A stretch of 64,000 nucleotides of DNA from Spirochaeta thermophila DSM 6192 (GCF_000147075.1 NC_014484.1:1629501-1693500), one strand, 5' to 3'. Shown: positions 16,540-26,041, counted from the stretch's first letter. Made by a program: numbers and translations. The notes: generated by a model from the sequence alone, not told the origin.

Positions 16540-17709
16540 ATGAAGAGTTTCACGTTCTGGAACTATACGAGGGTGGTGTTCGGTCTCGAGGCCGAGAAGG
16601 AACTTCCCTCCTACATTCCTCTCCTGGGCCGGAAGGTACTCCTGCACTACGGGGGAGGGAGCATCAAAAAGATCGGGCTCTACGACGTGGTGGTGAAGGC
16701 CTTGAAGGATGCAGGGGTGGAGTGGGTCGAACTCGGCGGGGTGAAGCCCAATCCACGCCTCAGCCTGGTCCATGAGGGCATCGAGCTGTGCAGGAAGGAG
16801 GGGGTGACCGGGATCCTCGCGGTGGGCGGCGGGAGTGTGATCGACTCGGCCAAGGCGATCGCGGCCGGGGTGAAGTACGAGGGCGATGTGTGGGACTTCT
16901 ATGCGGGGAAGGCCCAGCCAAAGGAGACCCTCCCGGTGGGCGTGGTGCTCACCATCCCTGCGGCGGGAAGCGAGACGAGCGGGAGCTCGGTCGTCACCAA
17001 GGAGGATGGCCAGCTCAAGCGCGGGATCACTTACGACATCCTCAGGCCGCAGTTCGCCATACTCAACCCCAAGTGGACGCTCTCCCTCCCGTGGTATCAG
17101 ACGGCGTGCGGCATAAGCGACATGCTCGCCCACGTGATGGAGCGCTACTTCACCACGGTACCCCATGTGGAGTTGACCGACCGCATGGCCGAGGGGGTGA
17201 TGCGCACCATCATCCACCAGGCCTATCGGCTCAAGGAGGATCCCAACGACATCAATGCCCGGAGCGAGATCATGTGGGCGGGTACGGTGGCACACAACGA
17301 CCTGCTCGGCACAGGTCGTGAGGGTGATTGGACGAGCCATGGGATCGAGCACGAGATAAGCGGTATCTACGACCTGGCCCACGGCGCGGGGCTCAGTATC
17401 GTGTTCCCCGCATGGCTCAAGTACGTGCTCCCGAAGCGCACCGAGAAGATCGCCCAGTTCGCCCACAGGGTGTTCGGGATGGACTACTACTTCGACAATC
17501 CGGAGGAGACGGCACGCGAGGGTGTCCGTCGGCTCGAGCAGTTCTACCGGGACATGGGGCTGCCGGTGCGGCTCAAGGAGGCGGGTATCGACGGCTCCCG
17601 CATCAGGGAGATGGCCGAGAAGACGCGGGACGGGAAGCGGCCTGTGGGGAGTTTCGTGCAGCTCTCCACGGACGACATAGAGAAGATCCTCACGCTCGCC
17701 CTCGAGTAG
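16540..17709 (+). CDS. Iron-containing alcohol dehydrogenase (butanol dehydrogenase type)
   Basis: A 389-residue group III alcohol dehydrogenase that reduces aldehydes to alcohols with NAD(P)H, an end step of fermentation. The nucleotide-binding signature VGGGSVIDSAKAIA is present, along with the metal site: an Asp/His pair in SDMLAHVMERYF and the two His in HGIEHEISGIYDLAHGAG. The N-terminus (FTFWNYTRVVFG) matches the YqhD/BdhA subgroup, which prefers NADPH. AGGGAGG precedes ATG 16540. It is monocistronic, with its own promoter and terminator, and runs divergently from the GspE-N-like gene. Confidence 0.94.
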   Translation: MKSFTFWNYTRVVFGLEAEKELPSYIPLLGRKVLLHYGGGSIKKIGLYDVVVKALKDAGVEWVELGGVKPNPRLSLVHEGIELCRKEGVTGILAVGGGSVIDSAKAIAAGVKYEGDVWDFYAGKAQPKETLPVGVVLTIPAAGSETSGSSVVTKEDGQLKRGITYDILRPQFAILNPKWTLSLPWYQTACGISDMLAHVMERYFTTVPHVELTDRMAEGVMRTIIHQAYRLKEDPNDINARSEIMWAGTVAHNDLLGTGREGDWTSHGIEHEISGIYDLAHGAGLSIVFPAWLKYVLPKRTEKIAQFAHRVFGMDYYFDNPEETAREGVRRLEQFYRDMGLPVRLKEAGIDGSRIREMAEKTRDGKRPVGSFVQLSTDDIEKILTLALE

Positions 17710-17729
17710 GCGTGAGGTGACGGCGTGCG

Positions 17730-17753
17730 GGCCGCCCGGAGGGGCGGCCTTTT
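17730..17753 (+). terminator. Terminator after alcohol dehydrogenase gene
   Basis: GGCCGCCC, loop GGAG, GGGCGGCC, TTTT. Confidence 0.85.
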
Positions 17754-17786
17754 CTCGTTAGGAGGGTGGAGACTTGAAGATGCGGC

Positions 17787-18395
17787 ATGTTCTGCCGATA
17801 CCTCAAAGCGATGAGGGGCGTGTGCGTCCTTTTCCTGTGTGCGGGGATCCTCGCCGCCCAGTCCTGGTACGAGGAGGGGGTGGCCTCGTGGTACGGGCCC
17901 GGGTTCGCGGGCAAGGCCACGGCCTCGGGCGAGGTCTACGATCCCGAGGAGATGACGGCGGCGCACAGGAGCCTGCCGTTCGGCGCCCTGGTGCGGGTGT
18001 GGTGCCGGGAGACGGGGCACGCGGTGGTGGTGCGGATCACCGACAGGGGGCCGTTCGTGGAGGGAAGGGTGATCGATCTCTCGCGCCGCGCAGCCGAGAT
18101 GTTGGGGTTCCTCGAGGAGGGGACGGCCCACGTGAAGGTGGAACTCCTCGCGAGGCAGGGGTTCCCCCAGGGTGGTGAGGGAGAGAGGCCGGTGTACCTG
18201 CAGGTGGGGGCCTTCCGGAAGGAGGCGAACGCCCTCCGGCTGGGGGTCCGGCTCGCCCGGGAGGGGTTCTGGCCGGAGGTGCACCGAGGGGAGGAGGGGG
18301 TCTACCGGGTGGTGGTGGCCGTGCAGGAGGTGGAGGAGGCGCGGAGGCGGCTTGGGGGGATGGGGTTGGGGGCGGTGAGGTGGGAGGGGCGGTAG
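17787..18395 (+). CDS. rlpA: RlpA-like lytic transglycosylase with SPOR domain
   Basis: A 202-residue exported protein: signal peptide (MRGVCVLFLCAGILAAQS), a double-psi beta-barrel domain (GVASWYGPGFAGKATASGE through ITDRGPFVEGRVIDLS, about residues 30-110) and a C-terminal SPOR domain (YLQVGAFRKEANA onward). RlpA cleaves naked glycan strands at the division site, to which SPOR targets it. The barrel keeps the Asp of ITDRGPF. The start is uncertain: ATG 17787 adds eight residues before the signal peptide; ATG 17811 begins the signal peptide directly; neither has a well-spaced ribosome site (GGAGGG lies at 17760-17766). Confidence 0.88.
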   Translation: MFCRYLKAMRGVCVLFLCAGILAAQSWYEEGVASWYGPGFAGKATASGEVYDPEEMTAAHRSLPFGALVRVWCRETGHAVVVRITDRGPFVEGRVIDLSRRAAEMLGFLEEGTAHVKVELLARQGFPQGGEGERPVYLQVGAFRKEANALRLGVRLAREGFWPEVHRGEEGVYRVVVAVQEVEEARRRLGGMGLGAVRWEGR

Positions 18396-18405
18396 GAGGG
18401 GCCTC

Positions 18406-18437
18406 AAAGAAGAAGGGCGATCTTTCGATCGCCCTTC
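18406..18437 (-). terminator. Bidirectional hairpin between rlpA and xylanase gene
   Basis: GAAGGGCGATC, loop TTTC, GATCGCCCTTC: an 11-bp perfect stem (18412-18437). On the minus strand it is followed by TTCTTT and lies 28 bases after the xylanase stop, so it chiefly terminates that gene. Confidence 0.8.
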
Positions 18438-18465
18438 CCGAGGAGGGTATGAGACGTAAAGGGCG

Positions 18466-20880
18466 TCACTGCTCCACGAGGGCGTCAATCCCCACGGTAC
18501 TGGACCAGCTTCCCTTCTTCCACTCAGGTTCGAGGCTCCACACCAGGGTCTTTCCGTCCCTGAGCGAGAGCCTGTAGAGGTTCACCACAGGGGTCTCACC
18601 CGAGAGTTCGGTGACAATCCGCACGAAGGCACCACGCGAGAGACGCACGGGGTAGGAGTGACGTCCGTCCTTCAGGGTGATCTCGGCCGTATCCTTGATG
18701 GTCTCCTGGTCGTCCGAGACCTCTATCTTCACCTTCACCTCATCCCCTTCCCTCACGCGGGCGTTCGCCTCGAGGGATGAGATCGCGGCGGAGAGAGGCC
18801 GCCACTCGGTGGTGTGCATGCCACTCGCCGAGATCTTGAACTCGTGTGTCTCGGCAAGCTCCTCTATCTCACCCGGGCTCAGGATCCTGGGGATGATACG
18901 CAGGTCGTCTATGAGACCCACGAGCGGTCCATGGTCGGGGAAGTAGGTGGGATCGGCGTCCGCTCCCAGCACGAGCTGCGAGAGCGTACCGCTCTTCCCC
19001 GGTGTCACATCCTTCGAGGCCACATCCTCTCCGTTGATGTAGACCTTCATGGGAATCGTCCCTGCATTGAACCCACCGGTGACCGCGATGTGGTACCACT
19101 TCCCCTTCTCCAAGGGGTATTCCACATCCATCTGGAAGTCCGCATCGGTCTCGTCCTCGTAGTACCACGCGAGTCCCGCAGGACTCGTGAAGAGGGCGAA
19201 GTAGATGGGGTTGAGGGATGCGTCGAAGATCGATCGGAGGCCCTCTTCATCCGTGGTGGGCTTGTACCACAGGGAGATGGTGAACACCCCCTCAGAGGGT
19301 ATCACGAGCCGCTGTGCGCCTCCGGTGCCCTGATAGAGAGGATCCTCGAGCACGATGCGGGAGGAGCCGTCGAACACCACGGCCTTCCCAGCAACCCCTT
19401 CGTCGAAGGTGAGGGAGCCATCGGGCACGGCCTTCACACCCGAATCCGAGAGGTTCGTAAGATCACCGTCGAAGTTGAACCAGACCGGCGGTTTCCTCAA
19501 GACGAGACCTCCTTTGAGCTCAATCCGGATGGGCTCGAGCCCGCCGATCTTCACCTCGTGCACCCCGCTCTCCTCAAAGGTGTATCTGAAGGTCACCACT
19601 TCCGCCTTCCGCGGGGGGAGGGAGATCGTCTTCTTCTCCACCACCTTCCCGTCCACCACGAACTCCACGGTGCGTTCCTCGGGCGTTCGGGTGGTGTTCT
19701 GCTCTTCCACCTTGAACTGGTAGAGTCCGCCCATGCGGTTCACGGCGAGGAGCCGCTCTGCGGTCATCGCCATGCGATAGGCGGTGAGCACCTCTTTCAT
19801 GGCGTAGTAGGCGGGCTTGGGCCGGTACTGCTCGTCGAAGATGAGGGCAGCCCCCTCTCCGGGGAAGTGCGAGGGGATCCAGGAATACTTGTCGGTGAAT
19901 CCCCAGATCTGGATCGCCTCCACCGCAGGCTGCATGAGGCACTCCCGCACCACATTCCGGTAGATGTCGGCCTGTTTCTCGAGGTGTTCCCTCGTGTACG
20001 GCATGGGAAGCCGCACGTCCATCTCGGTGATGTAGAGCTTGAGCCCCAGGTCGGCGAACCGCTGCATGTTGCGCCTGAAGCTGAGGACGTCGAGGCCTCC
20101 CACGGTGAGATGCATCTGGAACCCTATCCCGTGGATCGGCACCCCTCGGTCGAGGAAGTCCTTTACCATGGCGTAGACCGCATCGGATTTCTGGTTTATC
20201 GTCTCTATGTTGTAGTCGTTGTAGATGAGGATGGCATCCGGATCCGCCTCATGCGCCCACCTGAAGGCCTTCTCGAGGTAGTCGGGCCCGATCACACTGT
20301 ACCAGATACTCGTCCTCGGCTGACCGTTCTCCTCGAAGGCCTCGTTCACCACGTCCCAGATCTTCACCTCGCCCTTGTAGCGCTTCATCACCGTGTTGAT
20401 GTGGTCACGGAGGAGCCGCTCGAGCTCTTCCTTGGTCCAGCTCCCGAGCGTGAGCCACTTGGGAAGCTGGCTGTGCCAGACCAGTGTGTGGCCGTGCACC
20501 ACCATCCCGTGGTCGAGGGCGAACCGGATCGTGGTGTCCGCAGCCTCGAAGTTGTACTCCTCCTTCGAGGGCCTGAGCCAATCCCACTTCATCACATTCC
20601 CGGGCGTGAGGATGTTGAACTCCCGGGCGGCCACCGCCATGTACGTCTCTGCATCGGGCAGGTTCCAGAAGCCTTCTCTCACCCCCACACCGATCTTTAT
20701 CCCCAGGGCATCCGCATCCTCGCGGAGCGGGGGCGGGGTGAGCACCATGGTCATCTGCGAGGGTGCTATCCTGTCGGTCTCCACCCGCTCGGGAGCACCT
20801 CCCGCCTCCATGGACGTGCATCCTGCAAGAAGAGCGAACACGATCCCGGCCGTAACCAGGCTCAGCGGTCGAGTCCACAT
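18466..20880 (-). CDS. GH10 endo-beta-1,4-xylanase lipoprotein with LamG domain
   Basis: An 804-residue surface or periplasmic lipoprotein. A signal peptide ends in the lipobox LAGC (about residue 21). The GH10 catalytic barrel spans about residues 55-375, with the acid/base Glu in WDVVNEAF (about E180) and the nucleophile Glu in YITEMDV (about E286), plus the HGHTLVWHSQLP block. A beta-sandwich linker follows, then a LamG/concanavalin-like domain (about 467-685), probably carbohydrate-binding, and a C-terminal Ig-like segment. It cleaves xylan at the cell surface. Start 20880 is set by GAGGAGG; the frame is open to 20925. A strong promoter lies upstream, and the gene stands alone. Confidence 0.92.
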   Translation of the reverse strand: MWTRPLSLVTAGIVFALLAGCTSMEAGGAPERVETDRIAPSQMTMVLTPPPLREDADALGIKIGVGVREGFWNLPDAETYMAVAAREFNILTPGNVMKWDWLRPSKEEYNFEAADTTIRFALDHGMVVHGHTLVWHSQLPKWLTLGSWTKEELERLLRDHINTVMKRYKGEVKIWDVVNEAFEENGQPRTSIWYSVIGPDYLEKAFRWAHEADPDAILIYNDYNIETINQKSDAVYAMVKDFLDRGVPIHGIGFQMHLTVGGLDVLSFRRNMQRFADLGLKLYITEMDVRLPMPYTREHLEKQADIYRNVVRECLMQPAVEAIQIWGFTDKYSWIPSHFPGEGAALIFDEQYRPKPAYYAMKEVLTAYRMAMTAERLLAVNRMGGLYQFKVEEQNTTRTPEERTVEFVVDGKVVEKKTISLPPRKAEVVTFRYTFEESGVHEVKIGGLEPIRIELKGGLVLRKPPVWFNFDGDLTNLSDSGVKAVPDGSLTFDEGVAGKAVVFDGSSRIVLEDPLYQGTGGAQRLVIPSEGVFTISLWYKPTTDEEGLRSIFDASLNPIYFALFTSPAGLAWYYEDETDADFQMDVEYPLEKGKWYHIAVTGGFNAGTIPMKVYINGEDVASKDVTPGKSGTLSQLVLGADADPTYFPDHGPLVGLIDDLRIIPRILSPGEIEELAETHEFKISASGMHTTEWRPLSAAISSLEANARVREGDEVKVKIEVSDDQETIKDTAEITLKDGRHSYPVRLSRGAFVRIVTELSGETPVVNLYRLSLRDGKTLVWSLEPEWKKGSWSSTVGIDALVEQ

Positions 20881-20948
20881 GGCGTACCTCCTCAACTGTG
20901 CCATCATCCCAACAAATAAAAACAAAATTTTTTAAAAAGTCCTTTATT

Positions 20949-20977
20949 ATTTTAGGGGCGTTTCTTCCATATGTCAA
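20949..20977 (-). promoter_or_regulatory. Promoter of GH10 xylanase gene
   Basis: Minus-strand -35 TTGACA (20972-20977), 17-bp spacer, -10 TAAAAT (20949-20954). The roughly 60-base leader is AT-rich. Confidence 0.8.
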
Positions 20978-20989
20978 GGATTTTGTCTC

Positions 20990-21045
20990 TTGACTTTTTC
21001 CATGAATTCGCTATAATTAGAACTATAGTAATTTATCTATATTAG
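20990..21045 (+). promoter_or_regulatory. Promoter and repeats before CoA-disulfide-reductase fusion gene
   Basis: -35 TTGACT (20990-20995), 16-bp spacer, -10 TATAAT (21012-21017). A direct repeat overlaps and follows the -10 (CTATAATTAGAA from 21011; CTATATTAGAA about 25 bases later), a possible regulator site. It diverges from the xylanase promoter 13 bases away. Confidence 0.75.
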
Positions 21046-21069
21046 AATAATATCATTTATGGAGGCACC

Positions 21070-23538
21070 ATGAAATACCTCATCGTAGGCGGCGTGGCAG
21101 GGGGGGCCACCACGGCAGCGAGACTCCGCAGGCTCGACGAGCAGGCCGAGATCGTCATATTCGAGCGGGGACGGTACATCTCCTATGCGAACTGCGGACT
21201 CCCCTACTACGTCGGCGGGGTGATCCCGGAACGGGAGCGGCTCTTCGTCCAGACACCCGAGACATTCAGGGCCATGTTCAACGTGGACGTGAGGGTGCGC
21301 AGCGAGGTGATCACGATAGACCGGGCCAGGAAAGAGGTCACGGTCCGCAACCTGGAGACCGGGGAAGAGTACCGCGAGTCCTATGACAAACTGGTCCTCT
21401 CGCCGGGCGCAGAACCGATCCGCCCGCCCATTCCCGGTATCGGGGACGAGCGTATCTTCACCCTGCGATCGGTGGACGACACCGACGCCATCGTGCGTTT
21501 CATAGAAGAGAAGAAGCCCCGCAGGGTGGTGATCGTGGGGGCCGGGTTCATCGGGCTCGAGATGGCCGAGAACTTCCACTCCCGGGAGCTCAAGGTGACC
21601 ATCGTGGAGCTCGCCCCCCAGGTGATGAACGTGCTCGACTTCGAGATGGCCGCCGAGGTCCACCAGCACCTCAAGACCAAGAACGTGGCCTTCTTCCTCG
21701 GCGATGCGGTGAGCGCCTTCGAACGCACCGGCGACGAGCTCCGCGTACGGCTCAAGAGCGGTCGTACCCTGGTGTGCGACTTCGTCCTCCTCTCCATCGG
21801 TGTGCGGCCCGACAGCCGGCTCGCCAAGGAGGCAGGGCTCGAGCTCGGGCCGAGAGGCGGCATCAAGGTGAACGAGTATCTCCAGACCTCCGATCCCGAC
21901 ATCTACGCCGTGGGCGATGCCATCGAGTTCCCCAACCCCATCACCGGCAAGTCGATGCCCACCTACCTGGCCGGTCCCGCCAACAAGCAGGGTCGTATCG
22001 TGGCCAACAACATCGTGGAGGGCAACAAGTACACCTACAAGGGGTCCATCGGCACGGCCATCGCAAAGGTCTTCGACCTCACCGTGGCCTCCACGGGCAT
22101 GCCCGAGAAGGTCCTCAAGGAGGAGGGGATCCCCCACAAGGCGGTGATCGTGCATCCGGGATCCCATGCGGGCTACTATCCCGGCGCCCAGCCCATGACC
22201 ATCAAGCTCATCTTCTCGCCCGATGACGGACGGGTGCTCGGCGCCCAGATCGTGGGGTACGAGGGCGTGGACAAACGGATCGACCTGCTCGCCTCGGTGA
22301 TCCAGCGGAAGGGTACCGTGACGGAGCTCACCGAGATAGAGCACGCCTACGCCCCGCCCTACTCCTCGGCAAAGGATCCGGTGAACATCGTGGGGTTCGT
22401 GGCCGAGAACGTGCTCCTGGGGAAGAGCAGGCACATACACTGGTACGACATCCTCAATGCACCGCAGGACGAGTACTTCCTGGTGGACGTGCGCACGCCC
22501 GAAGAGTACGCCCTGGGCACCATCGAGGGAGCGGTGAACATCCCGGTGCAGCAGCTCCGCGCCCGTATCGCGGAGATCCCCAGGGACCGGAAGGTGGCGG
22601 TCTTCTGCGGCGTGGGCTTCCGCGCCTATGTGGCGGAGCGGATCCTCAGGCAGCACGGGTACACCGAGGTCTACAACCTCTCGGGCGGGTACAAGACCTA
22701 CCAGCACGTCACACAGAAGCAGGGCAACGAGGACATCTTCGAGGGGGACGTGATAGAGAAGGACGACATCCTCTACCAGCGTGGCACGGGCCGGCAGGGT
22801 GTGCTCGAGGTGCGCAGACTCGAGGTGGATGCGTGCGGCCTCCAGTGCCCCGGGCCCATCATGCGGCTCAAGCAGGCCATCGACGAGGCCTCCCCGGGCG
22901 ACCGCATCGTGCTCAAGGCCACCGATCCGGGATTCGCGCGCGACGTGGAGGCCTGGTGCTCCATGACGGGACACACGCTGGTGAGCCTGGAGCAGGAACG
23001 GGGGGTCATCACCGCAGTGGTGGAGAAGGCCGGCCCCCACGGTGCGCAGGAACAGCCTGCACCCCAGGGCGAGGGTGCCACCATCATCTGCTTCTCCGAC
23101 AACCTGGACAGGGCCCTCGCCGCCTTCGTCCTCGCGCAAGGGGCTGCGAGCGCAGGCAAGAAGACCACCATGTTCTTCACCTTCTGGGGACTCAACATCA
23201 TCAAGAAGCGCAAGAAACCGCGGGTGAGGAAGGACCTCATGGGGAGGCTCTTCTCCTGGATGCTCCCCTCGCACTCAGGCAAGCTCGGGCTCTCCAAGAT
23301 GAACTTCGGCGGCATAGGGGCCCGGATGATGCGCGGAAGGATGAAGGCCAAGAAGATCGCCTCGCTCGAGGAGATGAGAGAGGCGGCGCTCAAGGCCGGC
23401 GTCCGGATCGTGGCGTGTCAGATGTCCATGGACGTGATGGGCGTCACCAAGGAAGAGCTCATCGACGGCATCGAGATAGGAGGGGTCGCCACCTACATGG
23501 AGGCGGCATCCAGGAGCACCATCAACCTCTTCATCTAG
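21070..23538 (+). CDS. CoA-disulfide reductase fused to rhodanese, TusA and DsrE domains
   Basis: An 822-residue cytoplasmic flavoprotein fusion. Residues 1-445 are a class of FAD/NAD(P)H disulfide reductase (VGGVAGG at the front; single redox Cys about C42 in SYANCGLPYYVGG; second dinucleotide fold VVIVGAGFIGLEMAE). Then come a rhodanese domain with Cys 516 in CGVGFR, a TusA domain with CxxC-like C589/C593 in ACGLQCPGP, and a DsrE-like domain ending near Cys 783 in VACQMSMD. Such fusions are thought to reduce CoA disulfide or polysulfide/persulfide and pass sulfur between the Cys sites; the precise reaction here is inference. All catalytic Cys are kept. It has its own strong promoter, divergent from the xylanase gene. 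Confidence 0.92.
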   Translation: MKYLIVGGVAGGATTAARLRRLDEQAEIVIFERGRYISYANCGLPYYVGGVIPERERLFVQTPETFRAMFNVDVRVRSEVITIDRARKEVTVRNLETGEEYRESYDKLVLSPGAEPIRPPIPGIGDERIFTLRSVDDTDAIVRFIEEKKPRRVVIVGAGFIGLEMAENFHSRELKVTIVELAPQVMNVLDFEMAAEVHQHLKTKNVAFFLGDAVSAFERTGDELRVRLKSGRTLVCDFVLLSIGVRPDSRLAKEAGLELGPRGGIKVNEYLQTSDPDIYAVGDAIEFPNPITGKSMPTYLAGPANKQGRIVANNIVEGNKYTYKGSIGTAIAKVFDLTVASTGMPEKVLKEEGIPHKAVIVHPGSHAGYYPGAQPMTIKLIFSPDDGRVLGAQIVGYEGVDKRIDLLASVIQRKGTVTELTEIEHAYAPPYSSAKDPVNIVGFVAENVLLGKSRHIHWYDILNAPQDEYFLVDVRTPEEYALGTIEGAVNIPVQQLRARIAEIPRDRKVAVFCGVGFRAYVAERILRQHGYTEVYNLSGGYKTYQHVTQKQGNEDIFEGDVIEKDDILYQRGTGRQGVLEVRRLEVDACGLQCPGPIMRLKQAIDEASPGDRIVLKATDPGFARDVEAWCSMTGHTLVSLEQERGVITAVVEKAGPHGAQEQPAPQGEGATIICFSDNLDRALAAFVLAQGAASAGKKTTMFFTFWGLNIIKKRKKPRVRKDLMGRLFSWMLPSHSGKLGLSKMNFGGIGARMMRGRMKAKKIASLEEMREAALKAGVRIVACQMSMDVMGVTKEELIDGIEIGGVATYMEAASRSTINLFI

Positions 23539-23552
23539 AGGCCTCCTGCTCC

Positions 23553-24461
23553 TTATACCGGGCCGGCTTCCCCCGGGAGCCGGCCTTTCTTTGGCTTCGC
23601 GGGAAGAAGGGCGATCGAGACACTCACGATCACCACCGCACCTCCCACCCACTTGAGGGGTGAGAGGGCCTCCCCGAGGACCACCATGGCCGTGAGCACG
23701 GTGACGAAGGGGATGAGGTTGATGAAGACATTGGCCACCGCCACTCCCAACCGATGGAGGGCCACCTGGTACGTCCAGTAGGCCAGGGCCGAACACCCCA
23801 CCCCCAGGAAGAGGAGGTGACCGATCACCCCGAGATGCACGGCCTCCAGGTTCTGGGCCTCTCCAGGAAGAAAAGGGAGGAAGGCCGCCGTCCCGGCCAC
23901 GAAGTGCCAGAAAACCACCACCAGGCGGTCGTTCGCCTCGAGCACGGGGCGGGAGAGAAAGCCGTAGGCCACCCAGCTCGCCGCAGCGCCGGCCATGAGG
24001 AGGTAGCCCACAGGCCGGCCGGTGAGCCTGAGGCCCTCGCGTACGATGAGGTACACCCCGGCGAAGGAAAGCAGGGCCCCCACCACCTCCCTCACCCCCA
24101 TCCCCCGCCGAAAGACCACGGCCTCGACGAGCAGAGAGACGATGGGTATGCTCGCAACGATGAGCGAGGCATCCGAGGCCGGCAGGTGGAGCAGCCCGGT
24201 GTTCTCGAAGTAGAAGTAGAGCGTCACCCCTATCACCCCTCCGGCGATCAGCAAGGCACCCTGCCCCCGCCGGACGCTCAGGGACTTCCGCTGGAGGCGG
24301 AGGAGGAGCGCGAGCACCACCACACCCACGGCGAACCGTATGAAGGCGAGCATCATGGGGCCGAAGGCGGCAAGGACTATCTTCGTGGAGACGAAGGAGA
24401 TGCCCCACACCACCACGGAGAAGAGCATGGCCGCCACGCCGACGAGCTTGTCCCTATCCAT
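23553..24461 (-). CDS. EamA-family DMT transporter
   Basis: A 302-residue inner-membrane protein of the drug/metabolite transporter superfamily with two EamA repeats of five helices each. The first repeat begins [17 protein letters not shown]; the second includes [19 protein letters not shown]. Such proteins export amino acids, nucleosides or drugs; the substrate is not predictable. No ribosome site is seen; a -10-like TAGTAT (24468-24473) ends 6 bases before the ATG, so the message may be leaderless. The last codons lie within the hairpin that terminates the convergent CoA-disulfide-reductase gene. Confidence 0.88.
   Translation of the reverse strand: MDRDKLVGVAAMLFSVVVWGISFVSTKIVLAAFGPMMLAFIRFAVGVVVLALLLRLQRKSLSVRRGQGALLIAGGVIGVTLYFYFENTGLLHLPASDASLIVASIPIVSLLVEAVVFRRGMGVREVVGALLSFAGVYLIVREGLRLTGRPVGYLLMAGAAASWVAYGFLSRPVLEANDRLVVVFWHFVAGTAAFLPFLPGEAQNLEAVHLGVIGHLLFLGVGCSALAYWTYQVALHRLGVAVANVFINLIPFVTVLTAMVVLGEALSPLKWVGGAVVIVSVSIALLPAKPKKGRLPGEAGPV
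23561..23592 (+). terminator. Terminator overlapping end of convergent DMT gene
   Basis: GGCCGGCT, 9-base loop, AGCCGGCC, then TTTCTTT. It terminates the fusion gene and is itself the coding end of the minus-strand transporter gene. Confidence 0.8.
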
Positions 24462-24574
24462 GGCGTGATACTAGAAAAAAGGCCCTCCAATTGCTAGTAT
24501 GGAGGCGGCCGTTCCCATCACGTGTCACGGTTGGAAAGACCCATCCCATCCCAATAGCGAGAAGGAGGCAGGCG

Positions 24575-24772
24575 ATGCGTACCTGTACCATCGATAAGAA
24601 CAAGGCCCGGTGTAACTGCACCTACCCGTGTTCGAGGAAAGGCATCTGCTGCGAGTGCCTCGCCTACCACAGAAGCATGGGCGAGCTTCCTGCCTGCTAC
24701 TTCCCTCCTGAAGCGGAGAAGACCTACAACCGCTCCATCGAGTACTACCTCAAGGTCACGGGCCGGGCATAA
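24575..24772 (+). CDS. Cys-rich DUF6485 protein
   Basis: A 65-residue Cys-rich protein ([20 protein letters not shown] then [13 protein letters not shown], ending KVTGRA). Eight Cys within the first half suggest a zinc or iron-sulfur knuckle. It matches my memory of the DUF6485 family, whose function is unknown; members occur in anaerobes. Start 24575 is set by AAGGAGG 8 bases upstream; the frame is open to 24491. It is convergent with the next minus-strand gene, with only 6 bases between stops. Confidence 0.75.
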   Translation: MRTCTIDKNKARCNCTYPCSRKGICCECLAYHRSMGELPACYFPPEAEKTYNRSIEYYLKVTGRA

Positions 24773-24778
24773 GAAGGC

Positions 24779-25594
24779 CTAGAACGAGAGGCGGAGCCCC
24801 ACCTCCCCGGGAACCACACGGCCTTCGAGCCGCCGGGAGAGGGACGAGGCCGCCTCCTCTCCGGTGCAGTGGCACGGGACCACGGTTCGTACGCCCAGCC
24901 GTGCGAGGTGCTCGACGGTGTAGGCACGGCGGGCCCGGGATGCGTGCATGAGGTGGAACCCTCCGATCACCGCCCTGAGATCCTGTACCCCTGCTTCCCG
25001 AAGCACATACTCGAGCGTCGAGATGAGACCTGCATGGGCGCATCCCGAGATCACCACCACACCTTCCTCTGTCTCCATCCACAGGGCCTGATCGTCGGGC
25101 AGAGGATCGGGGAAACGTCCCTCCTCATCGAGAAAGTACGGCCCTCCGGTATCTTCGTGGGAAGTCCGCGGAATCGGCCCCGTGACCCACACGCCCTTCA
25201 CCACCTGGGTCGGTCTCGTGATCCACACGAGACGCTCGGGAGGAAGGCTGTTCACCCACGCACGCACCTCATCGCGCATCCCAACGGACCTCGCATCCCC
25301 ACCCCTCACACTGTACCGAGACTGGACCGCATAGGGGGAAAGATGGATCCTGGGAGGACCACCTCCCTCCCACCACGTGAGCCCTCCTGTGTGGTCGTAG
25401 TGACCATGAGAGAGGACCACCGCCTGGATCTCTTCCCTCCGCACCCCCAGACGCCGGGCATTATGGGAGAGGGCCCTGCCCGCACCCGTATCGAAGAGCA
25501 CCGCACCGTTCCCCGTACGCACGAGCGCAGAGAACCCGTGCTCCCCCTGCAGCCCCGAGGGCGCCCGATTGTCCACGAGGATGATGATCTCCAT
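24779..25594 (-). CDS. Metallo-beta-lactamase-fold hydrolase
   Basis: A 271-residue soluble enzyme with the two-metal signature LSHGHYDHTGG and the later ligands SGCAHAGL and GGFHLMHASR. The front end (ILVDNRAPSGLQGEHGFSAL) matches archaeal-type MBL proteins related to the beta-RFA-P synthase group (methanopterin precursor enzyme family). In bacteria this group sits with NifB/NifX-like proteins, as here: the next gene upstream is 2 bases away. A metal-cofactor or sulfur-related role is likely, but no substrate can be assigned. Last gene of the cluster that begins at the sigma-54 promoter at 26.85 kb. Confidence 0.85.
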   Translation of the reverse strand: MEIIILVDNRAPSGLQGEHGFSALVRTGNGAVLFDTGAGRALSHNARRLGVRREEIQAVVLSHGHYDHTGGLTWWEGGGPPRIHLSPYAVQSRYSVRGGDARSVGMRDEVRAWVNSLPPERLVWITRPTQVVKGVWVTGPIPRTSHEDTGGPYFLDEEGRFPDPLPDDQALWMETEEGVVVISGCAHAGLISTLEYVLREAGVQDLRAVIGGFHLMHASRARRAYTVEHLARLGVRTVVPCHCTGEEAASSLSRRLEGRVVPGEVGLRLSF

Positions 25595-25596
25595 AC

Positions 25597-25971
25597 TCAG
25601 TCCGAGTGGTGATGGTGGTGATGATGATCGTGGTGATGACCAACACAGGACTCATCCGTTTCCGGCAGACGTCCCCCCAGATACGCCCTCACCACCGCCC
25701 GGGGCTCCTCGGAAGGGGCGCACGTCCTCACTTCCACACCCAGCCTCCGGAGCATCCCGAGGGCCCTCGTGCCGATCCCACCGGTGATCACCACCTCCAC
25801 GCCCAAGCCTGAAAGCCAACGTGGAAAGGCACCGGGCTCGTGAGGAGGGGGTACGAGTTCCTCGTACGACCTTTCGTTCCCCTCCTCGTCCACCTCGATG
25901 ATGCAGAACCGTTCGGATCCACCGAAGTGTGACGCAACCTTTCCTCTCTCGAGCGGTATCGCGATACGCAT
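25597..25971 (-). CDS. NifB/NifX-like Fe-Mo cofactor domain protein with His tail
   Basis: A 124-residue protein with the dinitrogenase iron-molybdenum cofactor-binding fold (MRIAIPLERGKVASHFGGSE, then VVITGGIGTRALGMLRRLGV). The tail is a striking metal tag: SCVGHHHDHHHHHHH at the C-terminus. These small proteins bind Fe-S or Mo-Cu clusters in anaerobes. Start 25971 is set by GGAGG; two residues upstream are open. It overlaps no neighbour but lies 2 bases from the MBL-fold gene, so co-translation is likely. Confidence 0.88.
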   Translation of the reverse strand: MRIAIPLERGKVASHFGGSERFCIIEVDEEGNERSYEELVPPPHEPGAFPRWLSGLGVEVVITGGIGTRALGMLRRLGVEVRTCAPSEEPRAVVRAYLGGRLPETDESCVGHHHDHHHHHHHSD

Positions 25972-26041
25972 GAACACCTCCTATCCAAGACCTATGTGCG
26001 AGAGAACCCTCTCCGCAACATCTCTCACATCGTTCCGATCG

